Source: Nocardioides pantholopis (lineage in GTDB: Bacteria; Actinomycetota; Actinomycetes; Propionibacteriales; Nocardioidaceae). From it: a stretch of DNA of 64,000 nucleotides. The first letter of the stretch is position 1; each line of letters starts with the position of its first letter. The translations under genes were made by a program, and so were the position numbers. The notes below the pieces were generated by a model. The model searched no databases and was not told where the DNA came from. It was given only the letters and a program-made list of their open reading frames with translations. The DNA lies in assembly GCF_003710085.1 (NCBI RefSeq), contig NZ_CP033324.1:1550001-1614000 (forward strand). Direction: 5' to 3'. Shown one piece after another: positions 34,714-42,021 of the stretch.

Positions 34714-34833
34714 GGCGGCTGGGGCAGGCGGCTACGGGGGACGTGCCTGACCATGCTCAGCGAGCGTGCGGTGTGTGGCGACGGAGAGAAAAGCCGGACG
34801 TCGTAGGGCTCAACACGCCCTATCGTGGGTGCC

Positions 34834-35529
34834 ATGCGTCCGAGCCTGCTGGCGGTGACCTTCGATGTTCGGGACCCGGCCGGGGTGGCACGCTTCTGGG
34901 CCGAGATGCTCGATCGGAACGTCGTCGAGACGAGCAGCGGCGTACTCCTCAGAGGCGACGGCGCGCAGCTCGGGCTCGGGTTCGCTCCTTGCCACATCGA
35001 GACGACCGAACCGAACCGTGCGCATCTCCACCTCACCAGTACCACCGAGGCCGACCAGCAGCGCACAGTCGACAAGGCGCTCGGCCTCGGTGCCCGCCAC
35101 CTCGACGTCGGCCAGCGACCCGAAGAGGGGCACGTCGTCCTCGCTGACCCAGGCGACAACGAGTTCTGCGTGATCCCGCCCAACAGCTCCTTCCTGGCCG
35201 GCTGCGGCTTTCTCGGTGAGCTCGCATGTGACGGGGCCCGGGAGGCGGGCCTGTTCTGGAGCCAGGCGCTGGGCTGGCCACTGGTGTGGGACCAGGATCA
35301 GGAGACTGCGATCCAGTCCCCATTCGGGGGCACCAAGATCGCGTGGGGAGGTCCGTCCACGAGCCCTCCCGTGACACCCCCCAGACAGCGGCTCCACCTC
35401 ACGATCACCGACGGCGACGCCGGAAGCGAGATCGAGAGGCTGCTCTCGCTCGGAGCCAGCCAGGTCGACGAGAACACCTGGGCAGACCCGGCCGGCAACG
35501 AGTTTCGCGTGGTCCATGCCGACGACTGA
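34834..35529 (+). CDS. Two-domain glyoxalase-like (VOC) protein
   Basis: VOC-superfamily protein of 231 residues with two similar halves: LLAVTFDVRDPAGVARFWAE opens the first, and FLGELACDGAREAGLFWSQA opens the second. Each half ends with a DPAGNEF or DPGDNEF-like strand. Metal ligands cannot be placed with certainty. It resembles actinobacterial glyoxalase-like proteins of unknown substrate, sometimes linked to bleomycin-type resistance. TATCGT at 34821-34826, 7 bases before the ATG, indicates a leaderless transcript. Confidence 0.82.
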   Translation: MRPSLLAVTFDVRDPAGVARFWAEMLDRNVVETSSGVLLRGDGAQLGLGFAPCHIETTEPNRAHLHLTSTTEADQQRTVDKALGLGARHLDVGQRPEEGHVVLADPGDNEFCVIPPNSSFLAGCGFLGELACDGAREAGLFWSQALGWPLVWDQDQETAIQSPFGGTKIAWGGPSTSPPVTPPRQRLHLTITDGDAGSEIERLLSLGASQVDENTWADPAGNEFRVVHADD

Positions 35530-35652
35530 GCGGTCGGCACACTCATGTCGCAGGCGGCGCCTTCTCGACCTGCCCCATTCCACCGTGATCGGAACGTGAC
35601 GCCTTCCGGTTGTTCCTGCCCGATCCCCACACCCTGCTCTAGGGTCGCAGGC

Positions 35653-36420
35653 GTGTTCGAACACGGATCTCATGGCGTCCTGGCGGCCGCCGTGCCTCAT
35701 GGCGTCCTGGCGGCCGCCGTGTCTCATGGCGTCCTGGCGGCCGCCGTGCTGGGCGCGGCGCTGGCTGTGAGCGCCTGTGGCGTCGACGATCCTGCTGCGC
35801 CTGCGGGGAGGGCGACATCGGCGCCGACGCAGCCGCCGCTCAGCGCTGGTCCGCCGAGCGAGGAGGAGCTCTCGCCGGGCTGGGACGAGACGCCCGACGG
35901 CCCGCCGCCGACGCCTGACTCCGACCTTCCCGACGCCGCGCTGAGAGAGCTGCTGCGTAGTCGCGCCTCGTCGGCGGACGGCGCCCGGAGCTGCGGCCCC
36001 GGGGACGTCGCTGCCCGGCTGTCGGGGATCGACGCTGCGCTCGGTCACCGCTACACCACGCTGGTGGTGAGGAACACGGCGTCGCGGGCGTGCATCGTCG
36101 AGGGGGTGCCCGGCGTCGGGGCGCGCGGCAGCTGGGGCCACCGCTTCACCCTGACCGTCGAGCCGGGCACGTCGGTCTCGGGCTCCACCGGACCGGTGCA
36201 CCTCGATCCGGGCGAGGAGGCGCAGGCGCTCGTGGAGTGGACCGGCGAGCTCGCCGGCCACGACGCCGAGCGCGCGTCGCTCCTGGTGGTCCAGCTGGCC
36301 GCCGGCCAGGTCCCGGTCCGGGTGCCGGCCAGCATCACCGGTGTCCCGGAAGGGGAGGCCGACCTCGATGTCGGCATGCTCACCACGCTGCGGGTCGGGC
36401 CGTTCGAGCCCAGCACCTGA
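35653..36420 (+). CDS. DUF4232-type lipoprotein with repeats in its signal peptide
   Basis: Predicted lipoprotein of 255 residues. The signal peptide holds three 9-residue repeats ([S/P]HGVLAAAV), then LGAALAVSAC with a lipobox Cys. A Pro/Ala-rich linker precedes a C-terminal beta domain of DUF4232 type: CGPGDVAARLSG, YTTLVVRNTASRACIVEG (the two Cys may bond) and LDPGEEAQALVEWTG. Function unknown. TAGGGT at 35640-35645 lies 7 bases before the GTG, which fixes the start; in-frame codons upstream are non-coding by this reading. Confidence 0.8.
   Translation: MFEHGSHGVLAAAVPHGVLAAAVSHGVLAAAVLGAALAVSACGVDDPAAPAGRATSAPTQPPLSAGPPSEEELSPGWDETPDGPPPTPDSDLPDAALRELLRSRASSADGARSCGPGDVAARLSGIDAALGHRYTTLVVRNTASRACIVEGVPGVGARGSWGHRFTLTVEPGTSVSGSTGPVHLDPGEEAQALVEWTGELAGHDAERASLLVVQLAAGQVPVRVPASITGVPEGEADLDVGMLTTLRVGPFEPST
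35668..35748 (+). repeat. Three in-frame 27-bp tandem repeats
   Basis: Units start at 35668, 35695 and 35722 and differ only in the first codon (TCT/CCT) and possibly at the end. They encode [S/P]HGVLAAAV three times and lengthen the hydrophobic part of the lipoprotein signal peptide by 18 residues compared with one copy. Confidence 0.92.
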
Positions 36421-36487
36421 GCGGGAGCACGGGGCCGAGTCCTGGTGGGAGCGCGCAGGGCCGCCGATCCGCTGGATCTCCTCGACA

Positions 36488-37168
36488 CTAGGGTCGCTGA
36501 GACGGAGCCCGGTGAACGAGCCGATCGCAGATGCGCCGCAGCAGGGCGACGGCGATCGTGACCCCCACCAGGCCGAGGGCCAGGCCGGCGAGCACGTCGT
36601 GGACGTAGTGGACGCCGGCCGCGACCCGCGAGGCAGCGATGAGCGCGGCAACCGGTACCACGAACCATGCGCTGCGGGGGAGTGTGAAGAAGCAGGCGGC
36701 CGCGATGGCGGCGGCGATCGTTGCGTGGTTGGACGGCCATGACCAGTCGCCCACCCCAGGGCAGGCCAGGACCGTCTGGACGTCAACGGCTCGACACGGA
36801 CGCTGCTGCTCGACCAGGAGCTTGACCAGCTCACTGGTGGCATAGGCCCCAGCGACGCCCACACCCGCGCTCGCGAGTGTCAGGAACGCGCGCCGATCTC
36901 GCAGCCAACTCCAGGCAGCCAGCACAGCAGCGCTGCCGACCAGAGCGAGCACACCGACCTCGGCGACCATGCCGACGACTGCCTCCCACTCCGAGCCGGA
37001 CGCAGCCGCGGCCACGGACGCATACAGGTCGTCGCGCGCGAAGGAGGTCGCTGCGGACAAGAGCGCCAAGAGACCACCGAGCGCCCAGGCGACGCGTGTG
37101 CCGCCCGGTACGACGGACGGCTGGCCGGGTCTGCGGGGATGGACGGCACGCAGCGAGGAGGGGCTCAC
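36488..37168 (-). CDS. PAP2-family membrane phosphatase
   Basis: Membrane phosphatase of 226 residues with five to six helices. The three phosphatase motifs are complete: KLLVEQQRP, PSNHATIAAAI (the usual Gly replaced by Asn, as in many family members) and SRVAAGVHYVHDVLAG. Probable substrate is a lipid phosphate or polyprenyl diphosphate. GTG 37168 was chosen as the start nearest the first helix; the frame is open for 51 more codons and there is no clear Shine-Dalgarno, so the N-terminus is uncertain. Confidence 0.87.
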   Translation of the reverse strand: MSPSSLRAVHPRRPGQPSVVPGGTRVAWALGGLLALLSAATSFARDDLYASVAAAASGSEWEAVVGMVAEVGVLALVGSAAVLAAWSWLRDRRAFLTLASAGVGVAGAYATSELVKLLVEQQRPCRAVDVQTVLACPGVGDWSWPSNHATIAAAIAAACFFTLPRSAWFVVPVAALIAASRVAAGVHYVHDVLAGLALGLVGVTIAVALLRRICDRLVHRAPSQRP

Positions 37169-37464
37169 GCTCGGAAAGGCTAGGAATCTCGACGGGCGTT
37201 CCAGATCCACCCACGGTCGCGACCGTCGTACCCCGACGGGGGTAGGTCGCTCAGCAATCACTACGCCCCTGGGTGGACGGTAGCCCGGAGCTGCGGGGCC
37301 GTCGGCGTCTTCCGGCAGCAAGGGCTTCGGTGGCGGTGATCGGATTCAGGCGACGATGGTCTTCGAAAGGATCACGTAATCCACGCCGTGTTCGCGTGAG
37401 AGACCTAGCCCGAGGCGCGGCCCACCGCCGTGCTGCCGTCGTCCCGATGATCTGGAGTTCCGGC
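37169..37464. other. Gene-free stretch of about 300 bp
   Basis: Between the PAP2 gene and the DUF222/HNH gene, both on the minus strand, I see no convincing gene, promoter or terminator. Short open frames here run on from the neighbouring coding regions in the wrong phase. A minus-strand frame ends HGVDYVILSKTIVA just before a stop near 37346, which reads slightly protein-like and could be a fragment of a lost gene. Confidence 0.4.
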
Positions 37465-38712
37465 TCACCGCCGCCTGGCGAACCGGACGTCGCCGTTGGG
37501 CAGGCGGTCGTGGAGGTAGCGGTCGTCGTGGACCAGATGGTGGTGCCGGGAGCAGAGCAGGATCCCGTTCGCGAGGTCCGTCCGCCCGCCGAGGAGCCAG
37601 GGCTGCAGATGATGTGCCTCGCACCAGGCCGCGGGGATCGAGCACCCATCAGCGCGGCACTCCCGGTCCCGCAGGGCCAGCGCCTTGCGCTGCGCGGGCG
37701 TGAACAGCCGCGCCGTGTGGCCCAGGTCCAGGGGCACCGACCGGGTCCCCAGGACGGCCGGGACGAGGTTCGCCGTGCACGCCATCCGACGCGCCTCGCC
37801 GGCCGTGATCCGGGACCCGTCGGCCAGGGCCGCGGTCCCGAGGCCGGTGGTCAGCGCCTCGAGGTCCATCGTGATCATCATCGTCGTCGCGTCGCCGCCG
37901 TGCAGCGGCAGCCTCGCAGGATCCAAGACCTCGAGCAGGGAGCAGAACGCCTGGCCCATGCGGCGGTCGTAGGGCTGCTTCTCCGCGCCGTCTCCGGAGC
38001 GACGGGGACTGGTGAATGCCTCGAGCGAGGTCGTGAGCCGCAGCGCGACCGCGTCGGGCACCCGGGCCTTGATCAGCGCGGTGCCGTCGCCGAGGTGCTG
38101 GATCCGCAGCGACGTACGCCGCCGGGCGCGGCGCTCGGCGGCCTCGAGCTGGTCGGCCTCCAGCTGATCGGCCAGCTCGGGCGCGACCGCCTCGAGGATC
38201 CGCTCACCCATCCGCCGCAGCTCGCGCGGCCCGAAGTGCGCCGCCTGCTCGACCAGGTGCTGCTCGGCGCGCGCCAGGACACGTCCCCACTCCTCGGCGC
38301 CCACGGAGACGAGCGAGGCGGCCGAGGCCAGGTCGTCCAGCGCGGAGACGATCACGTGGCCCTGGTCGACGTTCACCTCGCCGGTGACCAGGGACCGGCC
38401 CAGGTGCTGCCAGCGCCGGTCGCAGGCGGTCCCGAGGCGCTGGGCCCGACGACAGGCCGGGCCCGAGCCGTGGGTGCGGGCGGCCACCCAGGCCGCCACG
38501 TCACGGTGTCCCTCGGCCTCGGCGACCTCCCCGGCGCAGGCGATCAGCTTCGCCTGCAGCGCCTCGACGCGCGAGGACAACCGCGCCAGCGTCAGCAGGG
38601 CCTCACGCTTCTCGGCGACCGGCAGGAACACCGGCTCGGAATCGACCAGCTTGTCCAGGACAGCCTCGATCGTCGCGGCACCCGCCAGAAAGGGGTGGAC
38701 CGTCATCGCCAT
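37465..38712 (-). CDS. DUF222/HNH endonuclease (13E12-repeat family)
   Basis: Protein of 415 residues: an N-terminal helical DUF222 domain (about 15-300, including GEVNVDQGHVIVSALDDL) and a C-terminal HNH nuclease (CRADGCSIPAAWCEAHHL, then DLANGILLCSRHHHLVH) with the zinc Cys and catalytic His residues intact. The ATG has GGAGG 5 bases upstream. Genes of this family (13E12 repeats) occur in many divergent copies in actinobacteria, and several in M. tuberculosis belong to the LexA regulon. A LexA-type box lies 50 bp upstream here too. Confidence 0.9.
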   Translation of the reverse strand: MAMTVHPFLAGAATIEAVLDKLVDSEPVFLPVAEKREALLTLARLSSRVEALQAKLIACAGEVAEAEGHRDVAAWVAARTHGSGPACRRAQRLGTACDRRWQHLGRSLVTGEVNVDQGHVIVSALDDLASAASLVSVGAEEWGRVLARAEQHLVEQAAHFGPRELRRMGERILEAVAPELADQLEADQLEAAERRARRRTSLRIQHLGDGTALIKARVPDAVALRLTTSLEAFTSPRRSGDGAEKQPYDRRMGQAFCSLLEVLDPARLPLHGGDATTMMITMDLEALTTGLGTAALADGSRITAGEARRMACTANLVPAVLGTRSVPLDLGHTARLFTPAQRKALALRDRECRADGCSIPAAWCEAHHLQPWLLGGRTDLANGILLCSRHHHLVHDDRYLHDRLPNGDVRFARRR

Positions 38713-38761
38713 CGCTGCCTCCGGAAGGTCAGAGGTGTGGCAACCTCTGCCACTGCGCTAA

Positions 38762-38777
38762 TCGTACGCCTGTTCGA
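38762..38777 (-). promoter_or_regulatory. LexA/SOS-box-like operator
   Basis: On the minus strand the sequence reads TCGAAC-AGGC-GTACGA, 11 of 12 matches to the actinobacterial SOS box TCGAAC-N4-GTTCGA. It overlaps a TACGAT that could be the -10 of the DUF222/HNH gene. A short hairpin (CAGAGGT/ACCTCTG, 38730-38749) lies between the box and the ATG. A further inverted pair, GAATTAG/CTAATTC, starts at 38775. Confidence 0.68.
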
Positions 38778-38948
38778 ATTAGCAGAAGAGGGTCCGCGAC
38801 TAATTCTTTGAATCTGTGGATAAACCCGGGCGGCGCGATTCTGCTCACCCGGCGACCTCCGCGAATCCCGGCGCCAGCCGGCGCGGCGCTCGACAGACGC
38901 GCCTGCCGGCCCGATGCTCGGGGGAGTCGACGAGACGAGGAGACACCC

Positions 38949-39725
38949 GTGGAGATCGTGGGCCTGTGGCGCTATCCGGTGAAGTCCCTGCAGGGGGAGC
39001 CGGTCGCCCGCGCACGGTTCGAGGAGGACGGGCTCCTCGGCGACCGGCGGTGGGGGATCCGCGATGAGCGCACGGGTCGGATCCTGACCGCGCGCCGTCG
39101 TCCCGAGCTGCTCGCCGCCACCGCGGCGTACGGCGACCACGGGCCGTCGATCACCCTCCCGGACGGGCGGGCCCTGGCCGGACCCGGCGCCGAGACCGAC
39201 CGGGAGCTGTCCGACTGGCTGGGTGGTCCGGTCTCGCTGGTGCCGGCGGCCACGACGGGGCCCGGACGGGCCGAGTTCTTCCGCGACGCGACCGACGACA
39301 CCAGCGAGCCGGTCGAGTGGACGATGCCGGCGGGTCGGTACGTCGACGCGGCGCCCGTCCTCGTGCTCACCACCGCCTCCCTGCGCGCCGCCGCGCGGGT
39401 CCATCCCGGCGGGGACTGGGACCCTCGGCGGTTTCGGCCCAACGTGCTGGTCGACCTCGACGGCGAGGGGTGGCTCGAGGACGCATGGGTCGGACACGCG
39501 CTGCGTCTGGGCGGGGTGGGCGTGCTCCCGACCCAGCAGTGCGTCCGCTGCACGATGGTCACCCGTGCCCAGCCGGGGCTGGACGCCGACGTGGAGGTCT
39601 TCCGCACCCTCGCCCGCCATCACGGCGGCCGGCTGGGGGTGTGGGCTGGTGTCTCGGAGCCCGGGTCGGTCGCCGTCGGGGATCGGGCCTCGCTCGCGGC
39701 GGCCGGGTCAGCCCGGCCCTCCTAG
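38949..39725 (+). CDS. MOSC-domain protein (molybdenum-cofactor binding)
   Basis: Protein of 258 residues with the MOSC_N beta barrel (VGLWRYPVKSLQGEPV, GLLGDRRWGIRDE) and the MOSC domain (FRPNVLVDLDG, QQCVRCTMVTRAQPGLD, with the conserved Cys that binds the molybdenum). It is likely a stand-alone sulfur-transfer or N-hydroxylated-base reductase relative; its redox partner is not nearby. GTG 38949 has GAGGAG 6 bases upstream; the frame is open further upstream but without a Shine-Dalgarno. Confidence 0.87.
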   Translation: MEIVGLWRYPVKSLQGEPVARARFEEDGLLGDRRWGIRDERTGRILTARRRPELLAATAAYGDHGPSITLPDGRALAGPGAETDRELSDWLGGPVSLVPAATTGPGRAEFFRDATDDTSEPVEWTMPAGRYVDAAPVLVLTTASLRAAARVHPGGDWDPRRFRPNVLVDLDGEGWLEDAWVGHALRLGGVGVLPTQQCVRCTMVTRAQPGLDADVEVFRTLARHHGGRLGVWAGVSEPGSVAVGDRASLAAAGSARPS

Positions 39726-39729
39726 CGTC

Positions 39730-40617
39730 TCAACGTCTCAGGGTCGCCTCGACGTCGAGCCCGCCGAGCTTCGCGGGATTGCGTACGGCGAAGATCCGGC
39801 TGATCCGGCCGTCCTCGACGGCGAAGCTGATCGCGGTGTCGTAGCCGTCCGCGACGTCGACGATCCTGGCACCGGGCGCTCCGTTGAGCAGGACCGGCAG
39901 GATCCGCGCGCGGGCTCCGAACTTCGGGAAGGCGCCCAGCAGGTTGGCCACCTTCTTCGCCCCCACGACCGGTTTGGCGGCCGCTTGGGCGATCCCACCA
40001 CCGTCCGCCACGAGGACCACCTGCGGGGCGAGGACGTCCAGCAGGCCCTGGAGGTCGCCGCCGGTCACCGCGGCGACGAACCGGTCGACGACCTCCTGCT
40101 GCTGACGGGGGCTCACCTCGACCCGGGGTCGCCTGGCCGCGACGTGCTCCCGAGCCCGGTGGCCGATCTGGCGGGTGGCCGCGGCGGACTTGCCGACGGC
40201 GTCCGCGATCTCGGCGTACGGCAGATCGAAGACCTCGCGCAGGACGAAGACCGCGCGCTCGGTCGGGGTGAGGGTCTCCAGCACCGTGAGCATCGCGAAC
40301 GAGACGCTCTCCGCCAGCTCGACGTCGTGGGCGACGTCCGGCGCGGTGAGCAGCGGCTCGGGCAGCCACTCGCCGACGTACTGCTCACGGCGCCGCGCGG
40401 TGGTCCGCAGCTGGTCGAGCGCCTTGCGGGTGAGCATCCGCATCAGGAACGCACGCGGGTCCCGGACCTCACCGCGGGCCGCCTCGCCGATGGCGTCCCA
40501 GCGGATCCACGTCTCCTGCACGACGTCCTCCGCCTCGGAGGCAGAGCCGAGCATCTCGTAGGCGGCCGTGAACAGCAGCCCGCGGTGGGTGACGAACGGG
40601 TCCTCGGACACGGCCAC
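39730..40617 (-). CDS. ECF41-group sigma factor (SigJ-like) with C-terminal SnoaL-like domain
   Basis: Extracytoplasmic-function sigma factor of 295 residues. Regions 2 (FVTHRGLLFTAAYEMLGSASEAEDVVQETWIRW) and 4 (LTPTERAVFVLREVFDLPYAEIA) lie in the first 170 residues. A linker with WLPEP sits between them, and the C-terminal extension is NTF2/SnoaL-like with DGGG near 213 and NPAKL close to the end. WLPEP, DGGG and NPDKL-type motifs are the hallmarks of group ECF41, whose fused domain replaces an anti-sigma factor. It lies 4 bp downstream of a carboxymuconolactone-decarboxylase gene, the classical ECF41 partner. Confidence 0.9.
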   Translation of the reverse strand: MAVSEDPFVTHRGLLFTAAYEMLGSASEAEDVVQETWIRWDAIGEAARGEVRDPRAFLMRMLTRKALDQLRTTARRREQYVGEWLPEPLLTAPDVAHDVELAESVSFAMLTVLETLTPTERAVFVLREVFDLPYAEIADAVGKSAAATRQIGHRAREHVAARRPRVEVSPRQQQEVVDRFVAAVTGGDLQGLLDVLAPQVVLVADGGGIAQAAAKPVVGAKKVANLLGAFPKFGARARILPVLLNGAPGARIVDVADGYDTAISFAVEDGRISRIFAVRNPAKLGGLDVEATLRR

Positions 40618-40621
40618 GACC

Positions 40622-41197
40622 CTACGGCGACCGCGGCGCCAGCGGCGCGAGCCCGCAGGCGGCAGCGAAGCCGTCGGACTCGATGCCGAGCGCGACGTTC
40701 GGCCGGGTGGTGAAGTTCGCGAACGCGATCACTGCTGTCAGCTCGACCAGCGCAGCGTCGCCGAGCCGGCCCCGCAGCGACGCGACCATCTCATCGGTCA
40801 CGCTCGGCTGGGTCTCGGTCATCGCCTCGGCGTACGCGAGCACCTCGCGCTCGAGCGGGGAGAACAGGTCCGACTCGCGCCAGCGGGGGATGTCGCGGGC
40901 CTTGGTCAGGTCGAGGTCCCTGTTGTGGGCCTGGAAGTAGTTGAAGTCCAGGCACCAGGTGCAGCCGACCTGGGAGGCGACCGCCATATGCGCGTACGAC
41001 TTCAGCTGCTCGTCGCAGCGATCCCACTTCTGGACCTTGCCGCCGAGGGAGCCCATGTCCATGAGGACCTTCGGGTGGTGCCAGTAGACGCCGATCGAGC
41101 TCGGGACCTGGCCCAGGGTCCGTCGGGCGAAGCGCTTGACCAACGAGCCCTTGAACCCGGAGATCTCGGCGGCGGGGATGCGTGTCGTTCCGGTCAT
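40622..41197 (-). CDS. Carboxymuconolactone decarboxylase/AhpD-like protein
   Basis: Protein of 191 residues of the AhpD-like fold. The active-site segment GCTWCLDFNYFQAHN has the CxxC pair and the downstream His, so peroxidase-type redox chemistry is possible. It is the typical gene controlled by ECF41 sigma factors, and the sigma gene follows after 4 bp. The ATG has AGGAGG 7 bases upstream and an ECF41-type promoter 33 bp upstream. The physiological substrate is unknown. Confidence 0.9.
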   Translation of the reverse strand: MTGTTRIPAAEISGFKGSLVKRFARRTLGQVPSSIGVYWHHPKVLMDMGSLGGKVQKWDRCDEQLKSYAHMAVASQVGCTWCLDFNYFQAHNRDLDLTKARDIPRWRESDLFSPLEREVLAYAEAMTETQPSVTDEMVASLRGRLGDAALVELTAVIAFANFTTRPNVALGIESDGFAAACGLAPLAPRSP

Positions 41198-41230
41198 GTC
41201 GTCCTCCTGTGCGGATCGCTACGACATCAA

Positions 41231-41257
41231 GACGCCGGCCGGGCCGCATCTGTGACA
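41231..41257 (-). promoter_or_regulatory. ECF41-type promoter
   Basis: On the minus strand TGTCACA (41251-41257) is followed after exactly 16 bases by CGTC (41231-41234). This is the published ECF41 target consensus (TGTCACA-N16-CGTC), and the downstream operon encodes the sigma factor itself, so autoregulation is expected. Confidence 0.85.
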
Positions 41258-41279
41258 TCTCAGGGGGAGTGGGGCGAGC

Positions 41280-41402
41280 TCACCTGTCGCGGTAGCGCTC
41301 CGTCTGCAGGGCCTCCTGCAACCCCTCGGCGGCCTCGGCCAGGGTCTGCGGCCCCCGCCGGTTGCCGAGCACGACGTCGTGACCTGCGCTCACCGCGAGG
41401 CG
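41280..41402 (-). pseudogene. Internally deleted remnant of the NADPH-dependent reductase gene
   Basis: The minus strand encodes ARLAVSAGHDVVLGNRRGPQ, then TLAEAAEGLQEALQTERYRDR and a stop. The first part matches residues near the N-terminus of the intact reductase at 42022-42711 (ARLAVDAGHDVVLSNRRGPD), and the end matches its C-terminus (LREALQAAQRYRDR). About 180 residues between them are gone. The remnant overlaps the 3' end of the CYTH gene in another frame. Confidence 0.85.
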
Positions 41403-41857
41403 AGCCGCGCCCCCGTCCACGCCTCGTCCCGGGTCACGTTCTCGATCACGTCGAGCCACTCCGGGACGAGCGAGGACGGGTGGTCGCCGTCGTCGATCTC
41501 GGCGACCAACGTGCCGTCCTCGTGCTCGTCGAGCGCGACCCGCAGTCCGTCGCGCTCCACGAGGTGCCGGGTCTTCCTCAGCACCGTCGCGGGCAGGGTG
41601 ACGAGCAGGGCCCACTCCTCCTCGTCCAGGTAGAGATTGGTGCAGGCCACCGCGGCCGGCCCGTCCGTGAGCCGCACCTTGTGACCGAGCTTCCGCGTCA
41701 CGGTCCCGTCCCGGTCGCGGACCTCGCGCAGCCGCATCCTCGTTCCCGTGACGTACCGGTCGACGATCTGCGACGTACCGACCACGCCCTCGGGGATGCC
41801 GGCCACCCGGTAGCGCCGTTCGCGCTCGACCACTGCGTACTTCAACGAGATCGCCAC
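41390..41857 (-). CDS. CYTH-domain (triphosphate tunnel) protein
   Basis: Protein of 155 residues with the CYTH layout: an ERERRYRV start (ExExK-like, last Lys replaced by Arg), RMRLREVRD, KLGHKVRL, LYLDEEEWALL, KTRHLVERDGLRVALDEH and VAEIDDGD. These acidic and basic pairs line the tunnel that binds triphosphate and metal. It could be a triphosphatase or a class IV-cyclase-like enzyme; the reaction cannot be told from sequence. It lies between two halves of a local duplication, and its last codons overlap the reductase remnant. Confidence 0.83.
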   Translation of the reverse strand: MAISLKYAVVERERRYRVAGIPEGVVGTSQIVDRYVTGTRMRLREVRDRDGTVTRKLGHKVRLTDGPAAVACTNLYLDEEEWALLVTLPATVLRKTRHLVERDGLRVALDEHEDGTLVAEIDDGDHPSSLVPEWLDVIENVTRDEAWTGARLASR

Positions 41858-41932
41858 GAGCCGAGACTAGAACGCCCCGTCGCGACGCCGGCGCCGCTCG
41901 TGGCGTCCCATGCCGAGTACGAAGATCGGGCC

Positions 41933-42007
41933 CGTGTCGTTCCGGTCATGTCGTCCTCCTGTGCGGATCGCTACGACATGAAGACGCCGCCCGGGCGACA
42001 GGTGACA
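41933..42007 (-). pseudogene. Duplicated promoter and first codons of the decarboxylase gene
   Basis: A 47-bp stretch (41933-41979) is identical to 41181-41227. It holds the Shine-Dalgarno AGGAGG, the ATG and the first five codons (MTGTT) of the carboxymuconolactone-decarboxylase gene, then diverges. Further upstream on the minus strand lies a degraded ECF41 promoter, TGTCACC with a 14-base spacer to CGTC. It is therefore the front end of a second, lost decarboxylase gene. Confidence 0.85.
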
Positions 42008-42021
42008 TCGCCGGGGCGAGG

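Noticed and set aside
37346-37645. A 99-codon minus-strand gene between the PAP2 and HNH genes
   Set aside because: It lies mostly over the 3' end of the DUF222/HNH gene in another frame; only its last residues look protein-like, which is too little to call.
41280-41615. A 111-codon minus-strand gene
   Set aside because: Only its end resembles the nearby reductase, and it is joined to an out-of-frame reading of the CYTH gene; it is better read as a deleted remnant.
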